Position numbers and translations under genes: made by a program
Notes under the pieces: model-generated
Database searches by the model: none
What the model was told of the DNA's origin: nothing
Seen by the model: the letters and a program-made list of their open reading frames with translations, nothing else
Assembly (NCBI GenBank): GCA_035610365.1
Contig: CM069436.1
Location: 86,925,912 to 86,989,911 of the forward strand
DNA: 64,000 bases
From: Aquatica leii
Taxonomy: Eukaryota; Arthropoda; Insecta; Coleoptera; Lampyridae
Reading direction: 5' to 3'
Shown: one piece after another, positions 13,261-24,686 of the stretch
How positions within the stretch are numbered: the first letter of the stretch is position 1
How the letters are laid out: the number at the start of each line of letters is the position of its first letter

Positions 13261-14204
13261 AGATTTGTTTTGACCTAAATTGAACATGTCATTACTTATA
13301 TAATTTCTAAAAGTCTTAATTGTAATTAAATTGCACTACGCCCCTTGTTTACGGACCCCACTGAATAACATAATTTCAGATTATTCGATAGTTACTGAAA
13401 GACTTCTTTCTATTTAATTTTCATCGTCGGTTATTTCTATTACGCTTTTAGCGATTTCACGGAAATGAAGAATTATTTCTGTATACTGGCGGGATTAAGG
13501 CGATCTTATATTCAGTTAGCATTCACAGATAAAATGGCGTCCATCCTGTTACTTTTAATTATTTAAAATTCTTATAGCGAGTTTCGCAGAGTCAAAACAT
13601 ATTCCATTCAAGCGTCATTAAGCTGCGGAAATAGTAATTATCCGGGAATAATGTCACATACCTAATAAACTCCGAGATCTGTGTTATCCGAGTCAAACGT
13701 TGCACAACTGTAGATACCACTAAGTATTAGTTAATGGCAGAAGATGTTTCGCGCCTCGCTATTATTTTACTTTAACTTATTTAGTATCAGAATCACCTAA
13801 TTGTATTAAATGTTCTATCTAGTTATGAAGCTTTAAGCATTGTTAATTTGATTATACCTTACCACTTATATTAAACTTTAGCTATCAAGAATTTAATTAA
13901 AGATCATAATAAATAATTTATTTTTAGTCGCAATTATAAAACGCCTTTAGCTTTATGTTATGAAGTTGTTTTAAGTACACCGACTGTACTCCATTCAAGT
14001 TTCTCTAATTCTTTTAAACGTATTCAAGGCCAGATTTTGGCAAACCCACGTCTTTCCATGTAAGCTTACATACTTCGCAAGTCTCGGAAATCACTTCGGA
14101 GGTAGCTGACAGTAGCTACTTGCTTTAAGGAACTTTGGTAAAGTACGTTTTTCAATTTGTACTAATCAGGTAATGTTGTTTGCAACGTTTATATAACTAT
14201 ACTT
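13261..14204. other. Gene-free stretch
   Basis: I see no recognisable coding, RNA or repeat feature. Weak similarity to the mariner may extend a short way past 13260. Confidence 0.4.
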
Positions 14205-14345
14205 ATGTACTGCCTTCGTCATCTTCAACTACTTCTTAATTTATAATTTAGCATCACAAAGCCTGCGACTCCCTCTCCGGGGAAACTGTGTTAGTCGTTA
14301 CTTCTTTTTTTTGTTACAAGAAAACCAGCGTAACAGATGGCTCTG
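14205..14345 (-). repeat. Dispersed element A, short fragment (copy 4)
   Basis: The block with TTATAATTTAGCATCACAAA, GCCTGCGACTCCCTCTCCGG and the following TTTTTTGTTAC...GAAAACCAG matches the reverse complement of the first 300 bp of the element at 38905 and 53070. Only this part is recognisable. Confidence 0.65.
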
Positions 14346-15235
14346 TCATCATTTTGTTAATGGTTATTATAGTAAGTTCAAACTGTTTAAAACTAGTTGG
14401 GAAACAATGCGGTACTTCATTGTACCAGCATAGAGCTCCGGTTTCAAAGTTTAGGCGCCTACGCCATAGATCTCTAATACCTATGACAACTTTGAACGAA
14501 CTGAAGATAGACGGTTTTTAGCTGTACTTTTAGCCACCCCACTTCCAAAGTGTAGAAAAAAATTCTTCTTTTCTGCATTTTCCATCTGTTTGAGTTGAGA
14601 GGGTTCGTTTATCCTTTTAAAACTGACGGGTTTCCTAAGTCTTGAGCGTCTCGCCATCTTGGGCGGGAGGAAACAATGTATTCTGTGAAAAGTAATAACA
14701 GCTCGTGGAACATATTTGACGCAAAAATCTTTACGTATTCCCGGGTTTCTACGAAATTTTCAGATGCAGTTGTCTTCCTAGGGTATCTCCTAACCTGTAT
14801 TTTTGGCGATAACCTTTTCCTAGCTGTTTTTTCGTTTTCTCCTCTGGGTTCTTTGATCTTTTACTCTTAGATTGGGGTTTCATAAGATTACGATGTCAAT
14901 GCTAATTATTAAAATACCTTCATTCTTATTAATATTTTGACTTTCCTTTCACTTCTTGTGTTCGTGTAGAACTTTGAGTTCCGGGTTGAAATACTCCAAA
15001 GGCTGAACTAACTATGACAGGGTCCAAACAACAAACCGTCTGTAAGATAACGCATGTCTGTGGCATTGAAACTGCAACATCAAGAAGGGATGGGAATTTT
15101 GTGGTAATGACATATCTGACGCTTTTTTATTTCTACTTCACACTTCATTGTCATGTGTATTTCGTGCGAGTCTTGATTAAATTTCATATTGTTATCTTTT
15201 GTAGTTCTTCTGTTTTGAAAGTGTGATTACCCTAG
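14346..15235. other. Gene-free stretch
   Basis: Three short open frames (near 14288, 14676 and 15014) have no recognisable motif, no matching splice sites and ordinary composition. I do not call genes here. Confidence 0.4.
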
Positions 15236-16050
15236 AGTGCTACAGCTTAAAAATTACCACCAATTAAGAGAATTCGAGAGAAATCGACTTGTCGGCTTAC
15301 GTGAAGTTGAAGGTCTTAACCGGACCGAATCCATTATGATGCGCTGTTATCAAACATCGATTAGGAAAAGTCAGAATCGTCGTAGGCAAAGAACTGAAGG
15401 ACAGACCCAAACAAATGAAGTGTAAGACCGCCATCTTCGACTAACGGCAGTAAGAGACCGATTTTCCAGTACCAGAACAATCGCCGATCAATAATTAGGT
15501 AATAAAAGTCGTCGTGTAACCTTTCGAACAATTTGCCGTCGAATCAGATATTTCGGATTACAATTCTATCGGTCACATCACCACTGACGGCTCAAAATCA
15601 ACATCAACGTTTGAAGTAATGTAGTTTGCAACTTCGCTGGAATCTAGAATGGCTTAAAGTAGTCATCAGTGATAAATCCCGATTTTGTTTGGAAATGCAC
15701 GATACTATTAAGTCGGACAAAGAAGTAAGGAATGGCGCAACGTTCAATTTTATGTTGAGCAATATGTGCTACAGCCTATGGGAGTAAGTCTCGTTTGGTA
15801 TTAACCCGACGCAAAATAAACGCTCGGTGATATGATAACGAAGTGGTAGAACCCAATATTTTGCCATTTCTTCATCAGTTGGATAATGGCCGTACCCGCA
15901 TAGCAAAATACTTTATAAACCGATTCAAAAAGGCCATTGTTAATCTCTTATAATAATATACAATAATTCAAGAGAAAATCGACCACCTGCTGGAATCGAT
16001 GCCACGAAGAGTGAGGGAGAGTGAAGCTAATAGATGGGATCAACACCTTT
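15236..16050 (+). pseudogene. Tc1-like transposase remnant
   Basis: The N-terminal helix-turn-helix reads FERNRLVGLREVEGLNRTES (15268-15330). It is followed in other frames by DRHLRLTAVRDRFSS, a degraded 'VVFSDESRF' block near 15660-15690, ILPFLHQLDNGRTRIAKYF (where active Tc1 enzymes have QQDNARPH), and LLESMPRRV near 15990. The order and spacing fit a Tc1 transposase of about 340 residues. Catalytic aspartates are lost and many frames are broken. Terminal repeats were not identified. Confidence 0.7.
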
Positions 16051-16464
16051 AAAAATTGTATTCATCTTTGATCTTTTTTTATGAAAATTTAATCCTTTAC
16101 TATCTCTGAGTAGCTAAACTTTCCTCCCAAATTTAGTCACAGAATTCCCACCTCTTCTTGGCGTTGAAATTTCAATGTCACAGAGTATACGTAATGGATT
16201 CCCAATTAATGAAGTTCTACGTTTTTCACGCTTAGAATTAGTAAGTTATACCTTTATATACATTAAAATTTTTTCAGATCTTTATTATTGTGCCATTCTG
16301 AAACCATCCCTTATCAAAGTCATCTACATTTCAAGTCTAAATCGCCTCTTATTTTCATGTTAACCAAAATAGTCAATTCCAATGAGTTAAACAATAACAA
16401 AGATTCATATTACAAAAATACAAAGACAAGCTGACTGAAAATCGGTGGCTTCAGGTTGCACATA
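16051..16464. other. Gene-free flank left of the Polinton
   Basis: AT-rich sequence without a supported gene. Confidence 0.4.
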
Positions 16465-16472
16465 TTTGTTAG
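16465..16472. repeat. Candidate target-site repeat, left copy
   Basis: TTTGTTAG ends one base before the left inverted repeat (AGAATATGG) and recurs at 31752-31759, three bases beyond the right one. Polintons usually make 6-bp duplications. The extra bases mean either that the ends are eroded or that the match is chance. Confidence 0.4.
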
Positions 16473-16473
16473 T

Positions 16474-16550
16474 AGAATATGGACGACGCAACCTTGAACT
16501 TTCACTTTCACTGACGTCATTACTGACCTCGTCGCAGACGTACGTGAAGG
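16474..16550 (+). repeat. Polinton left terminal inverted repeat
   Basis: It matches the reverse complement of 31672-31748, with no mismatch over the first 58 bases or so and diverging after TGACCTCG. It contains the palindrome TGACGTCA (16512-16519), a CRE/ATF-type site, next to two TTTCACT direct repeats. Confidence 0.9.
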
Positions 16551-16591
16551 GTTTTTTTTGTGAAAGTATTTTTCTGTTTTTTTTTGTGAAA

Positions 16592-16798
16592 GTGTTTTTT
16601 TCTCTCTCACACATTTTTTTCTCTCTCACACATTTTTTTCTCTCACACACATTTTTTCTCTCTCTCACACATTTTTTTCTCTCTCACACATTTTTTCTCT
16701 CTTACACATTTTTTTCTCTCTCGCACATTTTTCTCTCTCTCACACATTTTTTTCTCTCTCACACATTTTTTTCTCTCTCTCACACATTTTTTCTCTCT
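16592..16798 (+). repeat. Subterminal tandem array (T-run / CTCTCTCACACA unit)
   Basis: About ten imperfect copies of an 18-20 bp unit, TTTTTTTCTCTCTCACACA, follow the left inverted repeat. The same unit occurs inverted at the right end (31493-31608). A long open frame through it is only a product of the repeat. Confidence 0.9.
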
Positions 16799-16940
16799 GG
16801 TTTTTAAATTATTAAACAACAAGATATATTAAAATTTATTGTAATTTGTTTTTAAATTTTATTAACATAATTGATAATTATATCATTTTTCTACAGCATC
16901 TATGTCATTTGAGTATATTTGGAGCTTGATCATTTACGGC

Positions 16941-17727
16941 AACTGTACACACGGCATATAATTATATCATTTCTACAGCATCCGTCGTGCTAGCGTTCAT
17001 CAGGACTTCTAGTTGTCGGTACTTTTATATTCTTTTTCTCTTACCCTCGGTACGCTGTAAAGAATCTCTTATTAATAAAATTTTAAATGTTGATTATAAG
17101 ATAAGTAGCACAAAAACTTCTGCATGTAAATTAGTTAAAAATAAATAAATAAATTTAAGAAAATGACTACAAATTTCATAAGAAAAATTAATGTTATTTG
17201 AACGTATCAAATGCTTCTTTTAAACGAGGTGTTAGTTTAAACAATAACATAAGAAATAAATTTTAAAAAAATGAAAAAAATAGTTAACAAACTTAAAAAT
17301 CAGTAAAATTAGAAAATGTATTTTTACATTTTAATCCAGTAAATACTTGAATAGAAAAGTAAAAAAAAACTGTACACACGGCATCTTATATGGCAGCATC
17401 CTTCGTGTTGAGTTGATCGGAACTTCTCTAGTGGCCGGTGCTTCATACTCTTTCTCTCTCACTCGCAGTACTGTGTAAAGAATCGCTTATTAAAAATGTA
17501 TAAAAAGATAATGTAGATTATAAGAAAAAGCACAAAAACTGCTGCGTATAAACTTGTTAGAAAAATAAAATAAATTTAAGAAAGATTAATGTTACTTGAA
17601 CTTATCAACGGTTTTTATCTAAACGAGGGAGAAAAAAAAATAGTTAACAAACTTAATAGTCACTAAAATGAGAAAATGTATTTTTACATTTTACTACGGT
17701 AAATACTTTAATGAAAAAGTAAAAAAT
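16941..17727 (+). repeat. Two-copy tandem duplication in the Polinton left arm
   Basis: The unit starting AACTGTACACACGGCAT occurs at 16941 and again at 17368. Matching blocks follow through GTAAAGAATC(T/G)CTTATTAA and GTTAACAAACTTAA. The second unit is shorter by about 67 bp. Both units carry the perfect hairpin AAAATGTA-TTTT-TACATTTT (17313-17332 and 17673-17692). No coding sequence is seen. Confidence 0.85.
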
Positions 17728-18810
17728 TACACTATGAAAACAACTTATTAATTTGAAATAATCTCTTGTAAGATATAAAATTGCATGCGTTTAAGCGTAT
17801 AGTTCCGAAAAATAAAATAAACAAATTTAAAAACCACTTACCATTGTAATACACAAGAACACTTTAATTTAAAACGTCCGCAGTACGCGACTGAAACTAA
17901 AGTAAAAGTGATTGTTACAATAAAATAAAAATGTCATTGATGAAAATAAATTTTTGCAATTACTATTAATTACTGTTTTATGATACATACCTGTTGATTC
18001 ATACAGGTTTCAACAAATGAATTTTTCCAATGACGTGTAATTAGTAAATTCCATTAAGTACTGTTGTTCAAAAACTTCCTTTTGCTAACTAAAGACATCT
18101 TAACAATTTGCAAACTATTATAATATCTAGCATTTTAAGAAAAATCTTTTAAATGATAAATAAAAAGAAAACATCTAAATATTTTTTTAAGATTATTATA
18201 AAGAAAACAAATTATATCTAATCGAAATGAACGAAATTATACTGATGGTAATTAGTTATCTAGAAAGTTATTGGTAATGTCCTGCTCATTAAGTTAAGAC
18301 ATTTTTACAGTTTAACAAAATCGTTTTATCGTTCAGATTTAAAATAAAAATTAATTGTTAAATATCTCAAAGATCTATTATTTATATGTCACAAATCTCA
18401 AGATTTTATAGATGTACCGCAAATGTATTTAAAAGTTATTGTAACGTTTGAAATTTTTCTAGAGAAATAATTATTTACACGTTAATTGTTATCGATTTAC
18501 TAAAATTACTTGGCATTTAGAAACAGCATTCCTAAATTCTTTTGAGCAAGAAGCTGCTTATAATTTAGAGATTTTACTTAATATTATATGTAAACAGTTT
18601 AGATTATTAGAAAATAAAAAAAAACCAGTAAACCTTTTTCATGTATTTAACTCTTATCAGTTCCTTAAAACAAAAAAAATAAGTTATAGATGCATAAATA
18701 TTTTCCAACGATCTTGATTAGGAAAAAACTAAAAATTATTAATGAAACTTTACGCAAAAGTAATTATTACAAGAAAGCGCATGTCAAGCATTCTTTTACA
18801 GTAAAAACAG
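17728..18810. other. Non-coding AT-rich Polinton left arm
   Basis: About 1.1 kb of very AT-rich sequence lies before the polymerase promoter. No ORF with recognisable motifs is seen on either strand. Confidence 0.6.
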
Positions 18811-18843
18811 TATAAAAGTAAATTTTTGGGTACCTACTTCAGT
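18811..18843 (+). promoter_or_regulatory. Core promoter of the DNA polymerase gene (TATA plus TCAGT initiator)
   Basis: TATAAAAG begins at 18811. The arthropod initiator TCAGT lies at 18839-18843, so its A (18841) is 30 bp from the TATA start. The first ATG is at 18880, giving a 5' leader of about 39 nt. Confidence 0.75.
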
Positions 18844-18879
18844 TGTTTTTTCAAATACTGAACAAACAAATCTTTAATT

Positions 18880-21800
18880 ATGTCGGTAACTACCCTTTTA
18901 AATCTATTTTCATGTAATGTGTTTTCGGACAATGAATTGCTGGAGGTATATAATGATATTTGTGACCGTATCGTGCTTCACGGCGATTCTCTTAGTAAAG
19001 AAGATGAAGAACTCCTTCTGCAATTAGCAGATAAAGTAACTGAGATCATGGTAAAATCATTTCAAAATAAAGTATCTATTATCACTATTAAATGTATTTT
19101 TTTTCAGAACGCTAAGGCTTTGTCTAAGCGGATATTACTCAACTCTCTAAGTAACCCACAACCGTCGACATCTCGAGTCACTCAATCAGATGTAAGTTAC
19201 TATTGAAAATATTTAAGAAATTATAATTCTACGAATTATTTTATTACAGATGTTTGTTGGAAAAGGGTTAACGTCAAACAGTAACTTACGTCATCTTCAT
19301 GTTATATGCGAAGGGGAAAAAGAAATAAAGAAATTTAAAACGTTTGCTAAAACTATGGTTTTCAAATTTAAGGATGTACCTGCAGCATCCAACCCTGTAA
19401 TCTGGCTAGAGGTAAAGTTTACAAATTTTATTTTGATTTTATTTACATTTTAACGTTTTAGAATGCATTTAACGAAATTTTAAATCATCTACTGGTTGAT
19501 GCATCTCCTTCGGATCGCGTAGGTGTTGTTTTACGAAACGATAACTTCCCCGAAAGACCTATCGGTATTTCTTTTAGGCGTAGGGATCAGCTTAATTCTA
19601 AAATTATTATGGCGACTTTAGAAAAAATCTTACAAAGTAACGCTAATTTCTTTTCTACTGATGCCCTACGTCTGCATCTTGACCGCGTTTCTCTACCTAC
19701 GGGATATGGTACACGCGATCGAATGACTGGGGTCAGTTATGAAGAATTTTGCCGTCGTAAGAAGGGAATCTTAGTGATACAGAATATAGATACTTTGTGT
19801 CTTGCTCGTGCATTGGTGGTTGCGATGACATGGGCAGCGCGAAACATGAATGTCGCTACTTTATTAGAAGAAGGCAGTCCAATAATGACTACCAAGGCAT
19901 TAGACCTATGCAAAGCTGCTGGTGTGGACCTCAGCAATGGAAACATCGACCACATTCGACAATTTCAAGATCATCTTGTAAATTATACAATTGTGGTTTA
20001 TAACAATAGATTAGGTAAATAATAACTTTTAATTTCTGTATAATGAATTATTATAATCAAATTTTAATTTTAGGTAAATCTGTTTACTTTGAAGGGCCCC
20101 GTGTTCATGACAGGATTGTTCTAAATTTAATATTAGAAGAAAACCACTACAACGTTATTACTAATCTGTGTTCAGCGTTTTCAACAGCGTTTTTCTGTGA
20201 GATGTGCTGTACCCGCTCAAACAATAAAACAGGTCACAAAAACTGTAAGTACATTTGTCCGGCTTGTCATTCAACACCCCATGTAACAAAGATTTGGAAC
20301 TTATATTGTGCAATTCGTGTAATAGAGATTTTCGTGGTGGCGATTGTTTTAAAAATCATAGCGAAAAATTGTGCAAGACGTTGAGTAGGTGTAAGTCATG
20401 CCTTAATAGTGTATGGGTAAATAAGTCTAAACCACATAAGTGCGGGTACAAGTACTGCCATAATTGCAATTCCGAAAAACCTATCCGTCATCAATGTTTT
20501 ATGGCAAAAAAAACTTTAAACAAAAAAACATTTAATCAAAATTTCATTTTTATTTTCTTTGATCTAGAAGCACGACAGGACACACCTGTAACAGGCGCTA
20601 CAAATATGTTTTTACACGTGCCCACCTTATGTGTAGCACAACAAGTATGTAAATCGTGTATTGATATTGATAACATGAACCAAGATTGTATAGCTTGTGG
20701 TAAAAGACAACATATCTTTACAGAAAATCCTGTGAGCGCATTTTTAAATTATGTTTCCAGTTTGAAAAAGAAAAACAGTAAAGGTAGTATAGTGGCATTG
20801 GCACATAATATGAAAGGGTACGACGGGGCATTCGTGTTAAAAGAATTGTTAAAAACCAGAAACGCTTGGAACCCTAAGATAATCACAAACGGTACTAAAT
20901 TAATGTCAATTAATTGTGACGGTAATATTAAATTTATCGACTCAATCAATTATATGCCAATGCCATTAGCTAAACTTCCAAAAACTTTTAACTTCCGTGG
21001 CACTAAAGGTTATTTCCCCCATTTTTTCAATACATTAGCAAATCAAAATTATGTTGGACCCTTACCACCCATGCATTATTACGGTTATGACGAAATGTCA
21101 ACTTCAGTTAGAAATGATTTTGTGAAATGGTACCATGAACAAGTAAATAATAATTACGTTTTGATTTTCAAAATGAAATTGTAAAATACTGCATAGACGA
21201 CGTCAATATCTTGAGAAAAGCTTGCTTGGAATTTTGGAACCGTTTCACCACTTCTAACGGAGTTGACCCTTTTCGTGAGTCTTGCACAATCGCTGGGGCA
21301 TGCAATTCAGTGTTTAGACGCAACTACTTAACCGAAAATTCTATTGGACTTATTCCTCCTAACGGTTATAGAATGGCTGACAAGCAATCTACCATTGCAA
21401 TCAAATGGTTACTTTGGTTAGAACATACTTTAGATATCAAAATTGAGCACGCTGGAAATGCCCGCGAAGTTAAGCTGAAGGAGGGTATCTTAGTCGACGG
21501 TTTTTGTCACGCTACAAACACCGTATATCAGTTTCATGGGTGCTATTTTCATGGCTGCGAGATCTGTTTTCCAGATCAGACAGCTGAACTTAGTGGCGAT
21601 AAACAGGATACGATGTTTGCAAGGCGCGAAAAAACTGAGGCTACAGCGACCCGCATCCGTTCTTTCGGCTATAACTTAGTGGAAATGAAAGAGTGTAAGT
21701 TTCGGCAATTTCTCAAAATTAATGTTCAGGCCTTAGAATTCACAACTAGTCACGCCATCATTCGGAACACCCCTTTGAATCCTCGTGACAGCTTTTTCGG

Positions 21801-23157
21801 AGGTCGTACAAATGCCGTCAAACTGTACTACAAGGCAGAAGAAAACGAGTCTATCCGTTACCTTGACGTATGCTCCCTTTATCCATTTGTCAACAAATAT
21901 GGTAAATATCCCGTAGGTCATCCCAAAATCCATGTAGGTAATGATGTCTGCCAGCAATTGTCTTTAGACGCAGTTGAAGGCATCATTAAATGCACCGTCC
22001 TTCCGCCCACAAGCCTATACCACCCCGTTCTGCCTTGTAGAATGCACGGCAAGCTTATGTTTATTTTATGCAGGGTTTGCGGGGAAACGATGTTTAACGG
22101 TATCTGCAACCATACAGACGATGAACGTAAGTTTACCGGTACTTACGTAGCAGACGAGCTCCGAGAAGCGTTGTCACAGGGGTATAAAGTGTTAGAAATT
22201 TTAGAAGTTTGGGAATACGAAATTGCACAGTACAATAGAAGTTCTAGATCGGGGTTTATTCACAAAATATGTGAACAATTTTTGAAACTGAAACAGGAGT
22301 CTAGCGGGTGGCCATCTTGGTGTACGGATGATCAAGCAAAGGAGCGATATGTATCTGAGTATCTCGAACGAGAGGGGATTGCATTAGACAAGTCGAATAT
22401 TTCTGTAAACCCCGGTATGCGTTATATTGCAAAGTTATGTTTAAATTCATTTTGGGGTAAATTTGCACAGCGCGAAAATCTAATGCAATCCTCAATCATT
22501 CAGGACCCTTATGATTTATTCAAGATGCTTACTGATCCTTCGGTAGAGGCTCACTCGCTAACCACTGTTGATGATGACACCATTATTTTGAATTGGGATA
22601 GGCCGGACGAAGGTATCGTACCGTTGAAAACTGTAAATGTTGCTTTGGCGGCGTATACAACTGCTAATGCACGTTTGGAATTGTACAAATACTTGAAACA
22701 ATTGGGCCGACGTGTCCTTTACTTCGATACGGATTCTATAATTTTTACTGAAAAGCCAGGTGAATGGGTCCCCGTGACAGGAGATTTTCTGGGCGATATG
22801 ACGGACGAGATCGAATGCTACGGTCCTGGTAGTAAAATTGTAGAATTTGTCAGCGGAGGTCCGAAGAATTATGCTTTTAAGGTGTTTTCGACTAATTCCA
22901 ATCAACACGAATATATTTGTAAAGTTAAAGGTATTACCTTAAATTTTAAAAATTCGCAGAATGTCAATTTTGAAACCCTTAGAAGCATGGTTTTGGATCA
23001 AGCAGAGGACACGTATGTTCAGACGGATCGACGTATTTGTAGGAATTCCACATTTGATGTTTTGTCGCGACCTGAACGCAAGGTGTTTAGGGTAAATTAT
23101 ACAAAACGGCGTCGTTTAGAAGACAGTATGGATACACTTCCATACGGTTACCGGTGA
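18880..23157 (+). CDS. POLB: Protein-primed DNA polymerase B of the Polinton, five exons, two frame breaks
   Basis: Replicates the element by protein priming. Predicted introns, all GT-AG and 50-59 bp, are 19051-19107, 19192-19249, 19412-19461 and 20015-20073; every junction keeps frame. The N-terminal part includes LCLARALVVAM, typical of this polymerase group, then a cysteine-rich zinc region (20190-20480). The 3'-5' exonuclease shows DLEARQD (20561-20578) and AHNMKGYDGAF (about 20803-20835). A VDGFCH...FHGCYFHGC block (about 21490-21555) precedes the palm: motif A YLDVCSLYP (about 21860), motif B KLCLNSFWGKF (about 22430-22464), motif C YFDTDSI (about 22720-22740), then KVKGI. The reading frame changes at the C run 20277-20280 and the T run 21158-21161. 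No other stop interrupts it. Total length is about 1350 codons, long for the family, mainly from the N-terminus. Confidence 0.93.
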
Positions 23158-23705
23158 TAACGTTGTAGTGGTTTGTTTTCTTCATTTATTTATTTATTTA
23201 GTTTGTTGTTTTTTTTTTTTAATTATTATTAGTTAGTATATTGTAATTTTTTAATACTTTATTTTTTTTTTATGTAAATACGTAATCTTGATATATATAT
23301 TTTATGTTTACTTTTTATGGTTACAATGATTTTTGTAATTTTAACTTTTATTATTTTTAGGTATTTGTATAAAGTTTTTGTTAAAAAAAAATAATTGTCA
23401 ATTAAAATATTTCAAATGTAAATAACTGCTTTGATTAGATTTAAGTATTTTATTATTATTATTATTATTATTAAGTTTTAGTTGTTTCATCTTTATATCT
23501 TATTACTGTTATTTAATTCTTCTTCTTAATTTTGTTAATAGTCTATTCACTGTTATTTATTTTTATACGTTTAACTTTATTAAATACCTGAAACATCATT
23601 ATTCTTATTTGTATATGATTAAGCATTTGCCTTTCAATAAAATACTTGAATTTGAATTTACTGGCTTTTATTTATTTATGTACAATAAATGTTACAAAAT
23701 ATCTA
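23158..23705. other. Convergent 3' region between polymerase and protease
   Basis: An extremely AT-rich spacer where the plus-strand polymerase and the minus-strand gene cluster meet. It contains an (ATT)n run near 23452-23475, AATAAA on the plus strand near 23637, and TTTATT (AATAAA on the minus strand) near 23669-23680. Both polyadenylation signals fit convergent transcription ends. Confidence 0.55.
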
Positions 23706-24161
23706 TTACATTTGTTTTCTTAAAATACAAATTATACAATAAACTAATGCATACATCATTTTTATTAAATCATTATCAAATATTTCTAAAAATTCTATCA
23801 TGTTTGTGTTACAAAGTTTAAAATATAAATATACAAGACAATATTGACCGCAAAACATAGAATGAAAATCTTGTAAAATTTTACAATTAAAAGTCCAAGT
23901 ACAACAATTTCTTTCTAAAAATTTTTTATGATATCCTAGGGGTGATCTTCCAAAAGAATCAAAGTATTCTCCATGTCCATATTCATCAATGTAAAACGCT
24001 GTCCAATGTTCGCCAGGTTTATAGGAAGGGTCGGTGTTTGCAATAATAGCACAAGGTCTCTGTATACGCCATGGTAATTGATTAGAAGCACATACAAGTC
24101 GATGTACATTCTTGGTGGTCGGGATGTTCTTCAAACATTGTTGAATTTGTACCGCATTCAT
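23706..24161 (-). CDS. PRO: Adenain-like cysteine protease (PRO)
   Basis: A 151-residue protein with the complete adenain-type active site: His52 in GEHWTAF, Asp68 in EYFDSFG, Gln97 as the oxyanion residue, and Cys104 in the FCGQYC motif. Spacing and length match Polinton and adenovirus maturation proteases, which cut capsid and core precursors during particle assembly. The ATG at 24161 (MNAVQIQQ) is preferred. The frame is open a little further up, but only with a GTG at 24188, and adenain-type proteins begin at this point. It is the last gene of the minus-strand cluster, and its start overlaps the 3' end of the upstream ORF in another frame. No break is seen. Expression with the capsid genes is inferred from position. 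Confidence 0.92.
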   Translation of the reverse strand: MNAVQIQQCLKNIPTTKNVHRLVCASNQLPWRIQRPCAIIANTDPSYKPGEHWTAFYIDEYGHGEYFDSFGRSPLGYHKKFLERNCCTWTFNCKILQDFHSMFCGQYCLVYLYFKLCNTNMIEFLEIFDNDLIKMMYALVYCIICILRKQM

Positions 24162-24636
24162 CTCTGCTATTTTTCTTTGACCATTCACATAAAATTAAAG
24201 CGTGTTCCAGAGCACACGAAGGATTTTCAATGTGATGATGTAGACATTTGATTGCTTGCATCTCTTTTTTTAGTTCTTTAAAGGTTGGACAACTGAGCCC
24301 CTCCATGTTAACTACCGGTTTATTTAAAAATTTTAATGTGTTTTGCTTTTCATAGCCTTTAACAAAAATACCGTTAAAAGGCATCAATAATTTTCTAAGT
24401 TCGTCTTCAAAATCTTCATAATTTATGTATCCAGTACTCCATTTTAGACCATGAAAATAATTTTCCAAATAATAAACTTCGTTTTTCACTGATTTTGGCA
24501 AAGTAGAATAAGGTTTTGGTGGCTTTATGAGCAAAAGTTCGCAATAGTCACCATCTGAAGAAACAACTGCAACTTCTTTAGGAATAAATTTCTTGTCTTC
24601 TCCGCGAAAACCTTGCAAATCAACAAACGCGTCCAT
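24082..24636 (-). CDS. Conserved Polinton protein, possible RNase H-fold exonuclease
   Basis: A 184-residue frame from ATG 24636. I recognise the pattern from other insect Polinton-associated proteins but cannot name it. It begins MDAFVDLQGF, where the DLQ triplet sits where a DEDD exonuclease would have DxE. Later come IFVKGYEK and a CLHHH...CALEHA block that resembles the 'HxALxDA' third exonuclease motif. A DEDD-like, perhaps degenerate, nuclease is therefore an inference from weak motif placement. The C-terminal 30 residues overlap the protease and look unlike coding sequence. A one-base change in the T run 24170-24174 would place a stop right before the protease ATG, so the true end may be near 24166. 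Confidence 0.65.
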   Translation of the reverse strand: MDAFVDLQGFRGEDKKFIPKEVAVVSSDGDYCELLLIKPPKPYSTLPKSVKNEVYYLENYFHGLKWSTGYINYEDFEDELRKLLMPFNGIFVKGYEKQNTLKFLNKPVVNMEGLSCPTFKELKKEMQAIKCLHHHIENPSCALEHALILCEWSKKNSRDECGTNSTMFEEHPDHQECTSTCMCF

Positions 24637-24686
24637 TCTTCTCGAGTGTTAAGTAATAACTAAGTTGAGTAAAGTGTCGAGTATTC

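Noticed and set aside
16405-16807. Overlapping open frames on both strands (up to 120 codons) rich in FFSLSHT repeats
   Set aside because: They are translations of the subterminal tandem array and cross the transposon end. The same array at 31306-31680 gives a mirror-image frame.
20043-20384. A separate small gene in the first polymerase frame after intron 4
   Set aside because: It is the zinc-region exon of the polymerase, ending only because of the frame change at 20277-20280.
24162-24188. An N-terminal extension of the protease from GTG 24188
   Set aside because: A non-ATG start would be needed. The ATG at 24161 gives the usual adenain N-terminus and length.
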